From Halieaceae bacterium (GTDB lineage: Bacteria > Pseudomonadota > Gammaproteobacteria > Pseudomonadales > Halieaceae), in contig JALRFH010000057.1 of NCBI GenBank assembly GCA_023253715.1, forward strand, positions 1 through 32,559: a stretch of DNA of 32,559 nucleotides. Direction: 5' to 3'. A program made the translations under genes and the position numbers. Shown in pieces: positions 6,745-16,097 of this stretch. Position 1 is the first letter of the stretch, and each line of letters opens with the position of its first letter. A model generated the notes under the pieces. The model ran no database searches, had not been told where the DNA came from, and saw only the letters and a list, made by a program, of their open reading frames with translations.

Positions 6745-8007
6745 TTAATTCACATCAAAGGTGCGATTGGTTTTGGGTGCAACCAGTTGGCCTCGAATTT
6801 GTGTATAACTGGGCAGTCCGTTCTGATAGGGCGGATAACTCTCGCCGGCTATCAGGGGTTCTAGATAATCGCGAGCGGCTTGTGTAATGCCAAAACCATC
6901 CTCTGAGATAAATTCGCGGGGCATAAACTTTTCGACGTTGGCGACCTGGTTTAAAGGGGCTTCGGTGATGTGCCAATTGTATTTTGCGCCTGGTAAGCGA
7001 GTAATCGCTGGCATGACAGAATTTTTGCCGGCTAAGGCAAACTCAACCGCGGCTTTACCAACCGCATACGCTTGTTCGACATCAACCGCCGAGGCGATAT
7101 GACGCGCCGAACGCTGCAGGTAATCCGCTACGGCCCAATGATGTTTGTAGCCAAGCTTCGACTTAATGAGCTCGGCAAGCGTGGGGGCTAGGCCACCCAG
7201 CTGTTTGTGGCCGAAAACGTCGGTGGCACCTGAATCCGCCAGAAAGTCGCCGTTGGCGTAACGCGCGCCTTCGGACGCGACAATCACGCAGTAACCACAC
7301 TGTTTCACGCTGGCGTCCACTTTGTCTAAAAACGCCTCTTCGTTGAAGGCCACCTCAGGGAACAAAATAATGTGCGGTGGTTCCTCGCTTGTCTTGCCGG
7401 CTAAGCCTCCGGCTGCGGCAATCCAGCCCGCGTGTCGCCCCATGGTCTCCAGAATAAAAATTTTGGTCGATGAAGCGCACATCGAGACGATATCCAGCGA
7501 GGCTTCCATGGTGGCGATCGCAATGTATTTTGCGACCGAGCCAAATCCCGGACAGTTGTCGGTAATCGGTAGATCGTTGTCGACCGTTTTGGGAATGTGG
7601 ACCGCGTGGATCGGATAACCCATGCTTTGGCTCAGTTCCGAAACTTTTAGGCAGGTATCGGCTGAGTCGCCGCCACCGTTGTAAAAAAAGTAGCCGATGT
7701 TGTGAGCTTTAAAGACCTCGATTAAGCGTTCGTATTCGGCGCGATTGTCTTGCAGGCTCTTGAGTTTATAGCGGCATGAGCCGAAGGCACCGCCTGGAGT
7801 GTGCTTAAGCGCTGCAATGGTCTCGGAGGACTCGAGCGAGGTGTCGATAAGCTCTTCTTTTAACGCGCCAATAATGCCGTTTTTGCCCGCGAAGACCGTG
7901 CCAATTTTGTCGCTGTGGGCTCGCGCGGTTTCGATGACGCCGCAGGCCGAGGCATTGATGACCGCTGTGACACCGCCCGATTGCGCGTAAAAAGCATTTT
8001 TGAGCAT
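6745..8007 (-). CDS. pfp: Pyrophosphate-type 6-phosphofructokinase
   Basis: The protein belongs to the PfkA superfamily, phosphorylating fructose 6-phosphate to the 1,6-bisphosphate. From ATG 8007 (MLKNAFYAQSGG) it has 420 residues. The phosphate-donor motif reads NGGGDSADT. Aligned with the GGDGS of ATP-dependent enzymes, the residue that is Gly in ATP enzymes is Asp here, the change associated with pyrophosphate use. The catalytic PKTVDND and substrate-binding MGRHAGW motifs are present. AGGGG lies a few bases upstream of ATG 8007; the frame continues open upstream but overlaps the divergent mpl start. The reaction would be reversible and compete for PPi with the neighbouring pyrophosphatase. 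ATP use cannot be excluded from sequence alone. Confidence 0.88.
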   Translation of the reverse strand: MLKNAFYAQSGGVTAVINASACGVIETARAHSDKIGTVFAGKNGIIGALKEELIDTSLESSETIAALKHTPGGAFGSCRYKLKSLQDNRAEYERLIEVFKAHNIGYFFYNGGGDSADTCLKVSELSQSMGYPIHAVHIPKTVDNDLPITDNCPGFGSVAKYIAIATMEASLDIVSMCASSTKIFILETMGRHAGWIAAAGGLAGKTSEEPPHIILFPEVAFNEEAFLDKVDASVKQCGYCVIVASEGARYANGDFLADSGATDVFGHKQLGGLAPTLAELIKSKLGYKHHWAVADYLQRSARHIASAVDVEQAYAVGKAAVEFALAGKNSVMPAITRLPGAKYNWHITEAPLNQVANVEKFMPREFISEDGFGITQAARDYLEPLIAGESYPPYQNGLPSYTQIRGQLVAPKTNRTFDVN

Positions 8008-8156
8008 TACTGATCCCCTTGTTTGGTGGGGCGTATGATACCGTTTTTGCCAAGCGGTTAAACTGTGTGATCGATCGGATTCGACTTTTTTACATTGTCT
8101 CTGCGGCGTGGGTTCTGACCGTGCTAAACTGCTGGTCTTAGAACGGGGGTTCAGAC

Positions 8157-9515
8157 GTGAGTAAACACATCCACATCTTGGGTATCTGTGGCACATTTAT
8201 GGGCGGCTTGGCGCTTATTGCACGCCAAATGGGCTATCAGGTGTCGGGCAGCGATGCCAACGTCTATCCCCCCATGAGCACTCAACTCGAGGCGTCGGGT
8301 ATAAGACTTCACGAGGGGTATGACGAGGCCATTCTCGAGCTCAAACCCGACTTGGTGATCGTGGGTAACGCCATGACTCGCGGGGTGCCTGTCGTTGAAG
8401 CTTTGTTAAACAGCAATATACCCTACACGTCGGGGCCTCAGTGGTTGGGCGAAAATTTGCTGAGAGATCGTTGGGTTTTAGCGGTCTCGGGTACACACGG
8501 CAAAACCACTACCTCGAGTCTGCTAGCTTGGATGCTCGAAGAGGCGGGTTTACAGCCAGGTTTTTTAATTGGTGGCGTCACCGCAAACTTCGGCGTATCG
8601 GCGCGCCTGGGGCAAAACCCGTTTTTTGTTATCGAAGCCGATGAGTATGACACGGCGTTTTTCGATAAACGTTCCAAGTTTTTGCATTATCACCCGCGCA
8701 CTTTAATTTTAAATAACCTTGAGTTTGATCACGCCGACATCTTTGATTCGCTTAAAGATATTCAGCGACAGTTTCATCACTTGCTCAGGGTAGTGCCGAG
8801 TTTGGGGCAGGTGATTTACCCGGCTGGGGTGCCAGCCATCGATGAGGTGCTGGCGCGCGGCCTGTGGGCGCCCACAGAAACTTTTGGGGCAAATGCCTCG
8901 GCGCAGTGGCAGTATCAGTGGCGCAATCAGGCGCAAGGCGACTTCCTTATTAAGCAAAGTGATAACGAGTGGGAAGGCAGTACACCACTCAGTGGCGATT
9001 ACAACCTCAGTAACGCGCTAGCCGCTATTATTGCCGCTCGTCATGTTGGCGTGAGTCCCGAGCATTCCATTGCCGCGTTAGCCACCTTCAAAAATACTAA
9101 GCGTCGACAAGAACTTATCGCGAATATCGGTGGCATTAAGGTGATCGACGATTTTGCGCATCACCCCACTGCGATTCAATTGACCCTCGAAGGCTTACGA
9201 GCTGCCTATCAACAGGCGCGTTTGATTTTGGTCATTGAGCCAAGATCAAACACGATGCGTATGGGGGTGCATGCCAATGCTCTGGCAGGTGCGACTGAGG
9301 TGGCTGATAAATGCTACTGGTTGCGCGCTAAGAACATGGGCTTTGAGTTAACCGATGACTTGGTAGGCGGACAGGTGTTTACCGATGTGGACCTTCTTGT
9401 GGCGCAGTTAGTGCCTGAACTTGGTCCCAGTGATGTGGTCGTATGTATGAGTAACGGCGATTTTCAGGGGTTAAAGGACAAATTAGTGCAAGCGCTTAAG
9501 GATCAGTATGAGTAA
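8157..9515 (+). CDS. mpl: UDP-N-acetylmuramate:L-Ala-gamma-D-Glu-meso-DAP ligase (murein recycling)
   Basis: Mpl joins the recovered tripeptide L-Ala-gamma-D-Glu-meso-DAP to UDP-MurNAc, feeding recycled cell wall back into synthesis. The sequence starts GTG at 8157 with HIHILGICGTFMGGLALIAR, the Mpl N-terminal Rossmann signature (MurC has GIGGxGM). It has the ATP-binding loop SGTHGKTTTSS, the EADEYDTAFFDKRSKF block and DDFAHHPTAI of the C-terminal ligase domain. Its 452 residues match the family. It is divergent from pfp and overlaps the next gene by eight bases, so it leads a plus-strand operon. No clear Shine-Dalgarno is visible beyond a G-run about ten bases upstream. Confidence 0.94.
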   Translation: MSKHIHILGICGTFMGGLALIARQMGYQVSGSDANVYPPMSTQLEASGIRLHEGYDEAILELKPDLVIVGNAMTRGVPVVEALLNSNIPYTSGPQWLGENLLRDRWVLAVSGTHGKTTTSSLLAWMLEEAGLQPGFLIGGVTANFGVSARLGQNPFFVIEADEYDTAFFDKRSKFLHYHPRTLILNNLEFDHADIFDSLKDIQRQFHHLLRVVPSLGQVIYPAGVPAIDEVLARGLWAPTETFGANASAQWQYQWRNQAQGDFLIKQSDNEWEGSTPLSGDYNLSNALAAIIAARHVGVSPEHSIAALATFKNTKRRQELIANIGGIKVIDDFAHHPTAIQLTLEGLRAAYQQARLILVIEPRSNTMRMGVHANALAGATEVADKCYWLRAKNMGFELTDDLVGGQVFTDVDLLVAQLVPELGPSDVVVCMSNGDFQGLKDKLVQALKDQYE

Positions 9516-12192
9516 GGGTGTGTTCGCCAAAATTCGGGCCAGCTATCGTCACTGGGTGATCGACAAGCCCTGGCAGGTCTTGGTTTTAGTGGCGGTAATG
9601 ACGGCTTGGGCCGTAACGGTGATTCCGAAAACAACCTTGGATGCCTCGGCCGATTCTTTGTTGCTGCAGGGCGATCCCTCTCTGGCCGATTTTAGAGATG
9701 TGTCGGAGCGTTACGGTGCGGCGGAGTTCTTGCTGTTGACATGGCAGCCCGAGGGCGAGCTGCTGAGCGATGAGAGTCTCATGCCACTGAGTGCGCTGGC
9801 GAACGAGTTGCGAGCTTTGCCCGGTGTTTTGTCGGTGGTTACCGCGCTCGATGTGCCCCTAGTGGAAAGCCCCAGGAAAAGCCTGAGTGACGTGCTGGGC
9901 GATAATCCATTGCCCACGCTTTCTGACCCTGCCACTGATCGGGCTCTTGCGATTGAAGAGCTTAAGAACAGCGTGATTTATTCTGAATTGTTGGCGAGTA
10001 AAGATGGCACCTTGAGCGCGATACAGGTGAATTTGGAGCCTTTTACTGCCTACGATCAAGCGCTGAAAACTCGTGAAGCCTTGCGTGTTGTGCAGGTCGA
10101 ACGCAACTTAACCGAGCCCGAGTTGGTGCAACTTGAAGAAGCGGAGCTGGCGGTAAAAGCGGCCTCAGCCCAAGCCATGGCGCTGCGTAGTGAACTGGTG
10201 GCATCGGTGCGATTGATTGCGGAGCGTTACCGCCAGCACGCGGATATTTTTGTGGGCGGTGTGCCCATGATTGCCTCGGATATGGTGGCCTTTGTGCGCA
10301 GCGATTTGGTGGTGTTCGGTGCCGCTATTGTGGGTGTCATGATGTTGGTGTTAGCCGTGGTGTTTCAGCGCGCGCGCTGGGTCGCCATACCGGTTGTGAC
10401 CTGCATTGTCACCGTAGCGGTTGTTCTGGGCATTTTGGCGGCAATAGATTGGCGTATGACGGTGATATCTTCTAACTTCGTAGCGGTGTTGCTGATTATT
10501 TCTTTGTCAATCGCCATTCACTTAGTGGTGCGTTACCGAGAAATACACCAAAGTAATCCCGATATGCTCGATGCCGACCGAATCGAAGCTGCGATGGCAG
10601 CTATGGCTGTGCCTTGTTTGTATACCGGTTTGACGACGATTGTTGCGTTTTTATCCTTGCTCGTCTCGCGCATCCAGCCGGTCATCGATTTTGGCTCGAT
10701 GATGACTCTGGGTATTGTGCTTGCTCTTATTTTTGCCTTTACCGTGGTTCCCGCTATGATGCGTGTCTGGCCCGCTGGAAAACCCATGGTTCACACGGCG
10801 GACCAAAAACCGTTTACTAGACACTTTGCCCGTTGGGTAGATGAGCGCGGTGCCCTGATCTTGACGGTGACCGCGGCGTTGATCGTGACGGTAACGTTGG
10901 GCGTCAGTCAATTAAAAGTCGAGAATCGGTTTATTGACTACTTCAAAGAAACCACCGAAATTTATCAGGGTATGGAACTGCTCGATGCTGAACTCGGTGG
11001 GACGATTGGATTTGATATCACGCTAGCGGCGCCCGAGGAGATCGATTTGTTTGGCGATCTGGGTCTGGGTGGCAGTGACACAGAGACTAGGCTGGACGAT
11101 TTTGCCGATGATGACCCCTTCCTCGAAGACGACCCTTTTGCTGCCTCTTCAGAAGCAGCCCCGTTTGCGTCCGATGACGATCCGTTCGAATCTGATGGTG
11201 ATATTTTTGCAGAGGATGACCTTTTCGCAGACGGCGACTTGTTGAGTGACTCAACTGGTGTTGAGAAAACTCAGGAGGCGGGGTTTACACCGAGCTATTG
11301 GTTTAGTTTGCAAGGCCGACAAGAAATTGCCGCGGTGCAAAAGTATCTACAAAGCCGTGATGAAGTTGGGAAGGTGATGTCTTTGGATACCCTGTTCAGC
11401 ACGGTGGAGGTGCTATTCAACGGCCCCATAGGCAGTGTCGAATTGGCTCTAGTGCAGCGTAGCATGCCCGCAGATATCGCTGATTTGTTACAAACGCCCT
11501 ATTTTGATGCTGAGCGCAGCGAAGCGAGGATAAGTTTGCGCGTTAAAGAGACCAGTAAGACGCTCCGTCGCGACGCCTTCTTACGGCAAGTCAAAGACGA
11601 TTTGATCAACGAGCTTGGTATTGAAGAAGAACGCATTACGATGTCGGGAATGCTGGTGCTGTACAACAACGTGTTGCAAAGCTTGTTCGCGTCTCAGATT
11701 ATGACCTTGGGCGCTGTTTTTGCTGTGATCTTAGTGATGTTCTACTTATTGTTCCGGTCGTTGAGTTTAGCCTTGCTGGCGCTTGCGCCCAATTTACTGG
11801 CCGCGGGATTGGTTCTGGGGATTATGGGCTTGGCGAATATCCCGCTCGATATTATGACGATCACTATTGCTGCCATTGTGGTCGGTATGGGGGTCGACAA
11901 CTGTATTCACTATGTGCACCGCTTCAAGCGAGAATTTGTGATCGATAAGAGCTATACCGCGGCCATGCATCGTTGTCATTTAAGTATAGGGCGCGCCATG
12001 TACTACACGACCTTAACGGTCGTCGTTGGTTTTTCGATGCTGATTTTGTCCAATTTTAAGCCGAGCACGTATTTCGGTGCCCTGACTGCCGTGGCGATGA
12101 TCGCGGCGGTGTTGGGCGCGCTACTGTTACTGCCTCGTTTAATTGTGTTGCTGAAGCCTCTCGGCCCCGAAGCAAACCATGCAGTGTCGTGA
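9508..12192 (+). CDS. RND-superfamily (MMPL-type) exporter with acidic insert
   Basis: The 894-residue protein has the RND topology. One helix near residues 21-41 (WQVLVLVAVMTAWAVTVI) precedes a large periplasmic domain and a five-helix bundle (about 265-435, with AIHLVVRYRE). A seventh helix near 452-470, a second periplasmic domain and a final helix group (about 730-885, with MGVDNCIHYVHRFK) follow. The single-polypeptide, two-half design matches COG1033 exporters of lipid-like or hydrophobic molecules more than drug pumps needing MFP/TolC partners, none of which is nearby. Residues 513-590 form an Asp/Glu-rich insert with repeated DDDPF-like units inside the second periplasmic domain. ATG 9508 lies inside the end of mpl and has AAGGA five bases upstream, so translation is coupled. 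The substrate is unknown. Confidence 0.85.
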   Translation: MSKGVFAKIRASYRHWVIDKPWQVLVLVAVMTAWAVTVIPKTTLDASADSLLLQGDPSLADFRDVSERYGAAEFLLLTWQPEGELLSDESLMPLSALANELRALPGVLSVVTALDVPLVESPRKSLSDVLGDNPLPTLSDPATDRALAIEELKNSVIYSELLASKDGTLSAIQVNLEPFTAYDQALKTREALRVVQVERNLTEPELVQLEEAELAVKAASAQAMALRSELVASVRLIAERYRQHADIFVGGVPMIASDMVAFVRSDLVVFGAAIVGVMMLVLAVVFQRARWVAIPVVTCIVTVAVVLGILAAIDWRMTVISSNFVAVLLIISLSIAIHLVVRYREIHQSNPDMLDADRIEAAMAAMAVPCLYTGLTTIVAFLSLLVSRIQPVIDFGSMMTLGIVLALIFAFTVVPAMMRVWPAGKPMVHTADQKPFTRHFARWVDERGALILTVTAALIVTVTLGVSQLKVENRFIDYFKETTEIYQGMELLDAELGGTIGFDITLAAPEEIDLFGDLGLGGSDTETRLDDFADDDPFLEDDPFAASSEAAPFASDDDPFESDGDIFAEDDLFADGDLLSDSTGVEKTQEAGFTPSYWFSLQGRQEIAAVQKYLQSRDEVGKVMSLDTLFSTVEVLFNGPIGSVELALVQRSMPADIADLLQTPYFDAERSEARISLRVKETSKTLRRDAFLRQVKDDLINELGIEEERITMSGMLVLYNNVLQSLFASQIMTLGAVFAVILVMFYLLFRSLSLALLALAPNLLAAGLVLGIMGLANIPLDIMTITIAAIVVGMGVDNCIHYVHRFKREFVIDKSYTAAMHRCHLSIGRAMYYTTLTVVVGFSMLILSNFKPSTYFGALTAVAMIAAVLGALLLLPRLIVLLKPLGPEANHAVS

Positions 12193-12442
12193 GCACTGTG
12201 CCGCTTGTTGTTGGGTGCCACACATTCAACAACCGTACTACGGTATGCCCAATGGCAAAGCCGCGGGGGAGCGGTGTCTGCATTTGATGGATGATGACCG
12301 TTGTGCTTTATTCGGTGATCCGCGGCGGCCCAAATGGTGTAATGATTTTAAACCGGAGCCTGAATTTTGTGGTTCTAACAAAGATGAAGCCATGCAGATT
12401 TTAACGTGGCTTAACGAAGTGTCTGACCCTAAAAAGGTGTAA
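12179..12442 (+). CDS. YkgJ-family cysteine cluster protein
   Basis: This 87-residue protein begins MQCREHCAACCWVPH, a C-x3-C-x2-CC cluster at residues 3-11. Further cysteines follow near 33, 42, 54 and 64, the pattern of the YkgJ/UPF0153 putative zinc- or iron-chelating family. It has no signal peptide or membrane segment and is probably cytoplasmic. The ATG lies within the last codons of the RND gene, and the stop is two bases from the next ATG, so expression is coupled on both sides. The function of the family is not established. Confidence 0.82.
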   Translation: MQCREHCAACCWVPHIQQPYYGMPNGKAAGERCLHLMDDDRCALFGDPRRPKWCNDFKPEPEFCGSNKDEAMQILTWLNEVSDPKKV

Positions 12443-12444
12443 CA

Positions 12445-13044
12445 ATGCAGTCCGATTACCCTCTGTTTCCCTTGCCGACGACTTTGTTGCCTTATGGCAA
12501 GATGCCTCTGCAGATCTTCGAACAGCGGTATCTAAAGTTGGTTAAGCAGTGCATGCGCGAGGGCTCGACCTTTGGCGTTATCCAGCTGGTCAAGGGCAGT
12601 GAGGTCATGAAAGATGGCCGGCGTGTTCCGCCTGTCGTTGCCGAGCGTGGAACGGTGGCGCAAATTGTGGACTGGGATCAGTTACCCAATGGTCTGCTGG
12701 GTATTACCTTGCAAGGTCAAAATACGTTTACCGCCTCGAACCTGCGTGTTGCGGAAGATGGTCTGGTCTTGTGTGACGCAGAATTCGAGCCCGAGCTTAC
12801 GCCTTCTCCTTTGCTTGATACTTGGGAGGGCTTGGCGGAAGTTCTTGAGTCGCTCGAGACACATCCCCACGTAGAGCGGCTGCAGCTGAATATTGATTAT
12901 CGCGATGCTTGGCAGGTCGGCTATCATTTATTGCAGCTATTGCCACTGGATGAATCTTTGAAGTTGTCGTTACTTGCCCCGGATTCGCTAGAGCGTCTAA
13001 TGACCACCTTAGATCAAGAACTGACACAACTGTCGGGCGAGTAA
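12445..13044 (+). CDS. Stand-alone LON substrate-binding domain protein
   Basis: The 199 residues match only the N-terminal LAN domain of Lon protease. It opens YPLFPLPTTLLPYGKMPLQIFEQRYLKL-type, with the characteristic FPL..LPG-like first strand and an IFE.RY helix start. GSTFGVIQLVKG and a later GTVAQI strand follow. There is no AAA+ or Ser-Lys protease domain, as in the widespread short paralogues. Such proteins are presumed to bind unfolded or hydrophobic polypeptides, but no role is proven. AAGGTG upstream of ATG 12445 is its ribosome site. It ends the mpl operon, four bases before the convergent rnt stop. Confidence 0.85.
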   Translation: MQSDYPLFPLPTTLLPYGKMPLQIFEQRYLKLVKQCMREGSTFGVIQLVKGSEVMKDGRRVPPVVAERGTVAQIVDWDQLPNGLLGITLQGQNTFTASNLRVAEDGLVLCDAEFEPELTPSPLLDTWEGLAEVLESLETHPHVERLQLNIDYRDAWQVGYHLLQLLPLDESLKLSLLAPDSLERLMTTLDQELTQLSGE

Positions 13045-13047
13045 TTG

Positions 13048-13683
13048 TTATAAATTGGCGTTAAACCCACCACATTGGCGCCAAATATTTACAATGTTGC
13101 AAAACAACTGAGCGGTGCGGTCGGCGTCGTAAGCGGCAGAATGCGCGGCTTTGTTATCGAACTCGATCCCCGCTTGCAAGCAGGCTTTTGCAAGTACCGT
13201 TTGCCCAAAAGCGAGGCCAGCCAGGGTGGCGGTATCAAAGTAAGAGAAAGGATGAAAGGGATTACGTTTTAAACCCGTGCGTTCGACGGCGGCGTTAATA
13301 AAGGCTGCATCAAAATGCGCATTGTGGCCGACTAGAACTGCGCGTGTACAGTTTGTGCTTTTAATTTCTTTACGGATGGCTTTAAAAATACTTTCAAGCG
13401 CATTGGCTTCTGACAGAGCCTCGCGAAACGGATGGTAGGGATCAATGCCAGTGAACTCCAGCGCGGATGCTTCGAGATTGGCGCCTTCGAACGGGACGAC
13501 GTTATGGTGCACCGTTTCATGGACATAAAGCTCGCCGTCTGGCTCCATACGCACAATGGTGGCGGCGACTTCCAGTAAGGCGTCGGTTTGCGCGTTGAAC
13601 CCGCCTGTCTCGACATCGACGATTACGGGTAGAAATCCTCTGAAGCGTTGTTTTATTTCACAAAGCTCTTCGTCAAGGTTCAC
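13048..13683 (-). CDS. rnt: Ribonuclease T
   Basis: RNase T trims the 3' ends of tRNA, 5S and 23S rRNA and turns over the tRNA CCA end. The 211-residue protein is a DEDDh exonuclease. VDVETGG holds the first D and E, GHNAHFD the second D, and [11 protein letters not shown] the catalytic His and last D. The length equals the usual 205-225. It begins with GTG at 13683, overlapping the stop of pyrC in the GTGA arrangement, which implies translational coupling to pyrC. Confidence 0.93.
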   Translation of the reverse strand: MNLDEELCEIKQRFRGFLPVIVDVETGGFNAQTDALLEVAATIVRMEPDGELYVHETVHHNVVPFEGANLEASALEFTGIDPYHPFREALSEANALESIFKAIRKEIKSTNCTRAVLVGHNAHFDAAFINAAVERTGLKRNPFHPFSYFDTATLAGLAFGQTVLAKACLQAGIEFDNKAAHSAAYDADRTAQLFCNIVNIWRQCGGFNANL

Positions 13684-14723
13684 TGGGTATCCTTAAGTAC
13701 GCTCCACGCGATGGTACCGCCAGCGCGCATTGGAATCAGTTGGCTACCCGCCATTGGCAGGTTTGTTGGTACAGTTTGTGGCTGCTTCACTAAGGTAATG
13801 GTGTCATGATTCGGTGTCAGGTCGTAAAACTTTGGCCCGAACACCGAGGCGAAATTTTCTAATTTATCCAGCGCGCCAGCCTGCTCGAAGGCTTCGGCAT
13901 ACAGTTCGATCGCGGCATGGGCCGTGTATACGCCGGCACAACCGCAAGCGGCCTCTTTAGCGCCCTGAAGGTGCGGCGCAGAGTCTGTGCCTAAAAAGAA
14001 GCTGGGGTCCCCCGAAGTGGCCGCTTTAATTAAGGCCTCTTGGTGCGTGCGCCGTTTGAGCACGGGCAAGCAGTAGTGGTGTGGGCGAACGCCGCCGACT
14101 AATAAATCATTCCGGTTCAGTAGCAAATGGTGCGCGGTAATGGTCGCACCAACGTGAGCGGGCGACTCGGCAACAAATTGCGCGGCTTGTGCCGTGGTGA
14201 TGTGCTCGAACACGATTCTTAAGTGTGGGAAGCGTTTGGTGATGGGCGCCATGTGCTGTTCGATGAAAACCGCCTCGCGATCAAAAATATCGACCTCAGA
14301 TTCGGTGACTTCGCCATGGACCAACAGCGCTAAACCGACCTCCTCCATAACAGCCAGGACAGGGTAAAGCCCACTCAAATCGCCAACGCCAGCGTCTGAA
14401 TTTGTGGTGGCCCCGGCCGGGTAAAGCTTGGCGCCATAAACAAAGGGTGATGCTTTAGCCTCACGAATATCTTCGGGGCGAGTTTGATCGGTTAAATACA
14501 GCACCATTAACGGGTCAAATTGTCGAGCGCTGGGCATGGCCGCGAGGATCCGTTGGCGGTAGGACTCTGCAGCGCTGACAGTGGTAATGGGTGGTGTCAG
14601 GTTGGGCATGACAATGGCGCGGCCCATGACTTGCGCCATATCGCCTACGGTACGAGTAAGCGAAGCGCCGTCGCGCAGATGCACGTGCCAATCATCGGGT
14701 CGGATAAGCGTTAAGGACTGCAC
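13680..14723 (-). CDS. pyrC: Dihydroorotase
   Basis: PyrC closes carbamoyl-aspartate to dihydroorotate in pyrimidine synthesis. The sequence has the binuclear-zinc motif [10 protein letters not shown], the carbamylated-Lys region [28 protein letters not shown] and GTDSAPH. From GTG 14723 it is 347 residues, matching the 348 of E. coli PyrC. AAGGAG lies seven bases upstream of that GTG, which decides against the longer open frame beginning near 14765. It is followed by rnt with a four-base overlap and is divergent from argG; both pathways draw on carbamoyl phosphate. Confidence 0.95.
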   Translation of the reverse strand: MQSLTLIRPDDWHVHLRDGASLTRTVGDMAQVMGRAIVMPNLTPPITTVSAAESYRQRILAAMPSARQFDPLMVLYLTDQTRPEDIREAKASPFVYGAKLYPAGATTNSDAGVGDLSGLYPVLAVMEEVGLALLVHGEVTESEVDIFDREAVFIEQHMAPITKRFPHLRIVFEHITTAQAAQFVAESPAHVGATITAHHLLLNRNDLLVGGVRPHHYCLPVLKRRTHQEALIKAATSGDPSFFLGTDSAPHLQGAKEAACGCAGVYTAHAAIELYAEAFEQAGALDKLENFASVFGPKFYDLTPNHDTITLVKQPQTVPTNLPMAGSQLIPMRAGGTIAWSVLKDTQ

Positions 14724-14730
14724 AGGTAAA

Positions 14731-14736
14731 CTCCTT
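14731..14736 (-). promoter_or_regulatory. Shine-Dalgarno site that sets the pyrC GTG start
   Basis: On the minus strand the bases read AAGGAG, seven bases before GTG 14723. No comparable site precedes the in-frame upstream candidates, so the GTG is the start. Confidence 0.8.
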
Positions 14737-14849
14737 GATTTAAGTCGTGATGCTACCTGAAACACGCGCTTTTCGAAACCAAGACTGGGAATTGATTTGC
14801 GGCAAGAGTAAACTACGCACCCTTAAATTCTAGCTTTACGGAAATTGTC

Positions 14850-16070
14850 ATGAGCGACATCAACAAAGTGGTATTAGCCTACTCGGGCGGCTTGGATACG
14901 TCGGTGATTGTGCGTTGGTTGCAAGATACCTACAACTGCGAGGTGGTAACCTTTACCGCCGACATTGGCCAGGGTGAAGAAGTGGAGCCCGCGCGCGCCA
15001 AAGCCAAAGCCTTGGGTGTGAAAGAGATCTACATCGAAGACTTGCGCGAAGAGTTCGTGCGCGACTTCGTGTTCCCCATGTTTCGCGCTAACACCGTGTA
15101 CGAAGGCGAGTACCTATTAGGTACCTCTATCGCACGTCCTTTAATCGCGAAGCGATTGGTCGAAATTGCCAACGAAACGAATGCCGATGCGATTTCTCAT
15201 GGCGCTACGGGTAAGGGTAACGATCAGGTTCGATTTGAATTGGGTGCCTATGCCTTAAAACCTGGCATAAAAGTGATTGCACCCTGGCGGGAATGGGATT
15301 TGAATTCACGCGAAGCGCTCATGGCCTACTGCGAAGAGCGCAACATTCCGGTCGATTTTTCGAACAAAAAGAAAAAGTCGCCCTACTCAATGGATGCCAA
15401 CCTGCTTCACATCTCTTACGAAGGCGGTCAGTTGGAAGACCCGTGGGTCGAAGCAGAAGAAGACATGTGGCGCTGGTCGGTCAGCCCAGAAGCTGCGCCC
15501 GACGAGCCTACTTATATCGAACTCACCTATCGCAAAGGCGATATCGTGGCGATTGATGGCGTCGAAATGAGTCCCGCTACCGTATTAGAGACCCTAAACA
15601 AACTGGGTGGTGCCAACGGTATTGGTCGTGCCGACTTAGTCGAAAACCGCTACGTAGGTATGAAGTCGCGTGGTTGTTACGAGACACCAGGGGGCACAAT
15701 CATGCTGAAAGCTCATCGCGCTATTGAGTCATTGACGCTTGACCGTGAATCTGCCCATTTAAAAGATGAGCTGATGCCGCGTTACGCCAAGTTGGTCTAC
15801 AACGGTTACTGGTGGTCGCCCGAACGCATCATGTTGCAAAAAGCGATTGATGAGTCGCAGACTTTCGTAAACGGTAAAGTGCGCGTGAAGCTGTACAAGG
15901 GCAATGCGATTATCGCTGGGCGTCAATCTGAGGACAGCCTATTCGATGCACACATCGCCACCTTTGAAGATGACGCGGGTGCTTACAACCAAAAAGACGC
16001 AGAGGGCTTTATTAAATTGAATGCGCTGCGCTTGCGCATCGGCACAAACAAAGGCCGCGATTACAGCTAA
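14850..16070 (+). CDS. argG: Argininosuccinate synthase
   Basis: ArgG joins citrulline and aspartate with ATP to make argininosuccinate in arginine synthesis. The 406-residue protein starts [19 protein letters not shown] with the PP-loop signature. It continues with [25 protein letters not shown] and [17 protein letters not shown], all typical of the bacterial type I enzyme. The ATG at 14850 is preceded by CGGAA. It is a single-gene unit, divergent from pyrC and convergent with ggt (27 bases apart). I could not identify an Arg-box in the 126 bases upstream. Confidence 0.96.
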   Translation: MSDINKVVLAYSGGLDTSVIVRWLQDTYNCEVVTFTADIGQGEEVEPARAKAKALGVKEIYIEDLREEFVRDFVFPMFRANTVYEGEYLLGTSIARPLIAKRLVEIANETNADAISHGATGKGNDQVRFELGAYALKPGIKVIAPWREWDLNSREALMAYCEERNIPVDFSNKKKKSPYSMDANLLHISYEGGQLEDPWVEAEEDMWRWSVSPEAAPDEPTYIELTYRKGDIVAIDGVEMSPATVLETLNKLGGANGIGRADLVENRYVGMKSRGCYETPGGTIMLKAHRAIESLTLDRESAHLKDELMPRYAKLVYNGYWWSPERIMLQKAIDESQTFVNGKVRVKLYKGNAIIAGRQSEDSLFDAHIATFEDDAGAYNQKDAEGFIKLNALRLRIGTNKGRDYS

Positions 16071-16097
16071 CCTAGTTAAAACACCCAACCCTGACTT

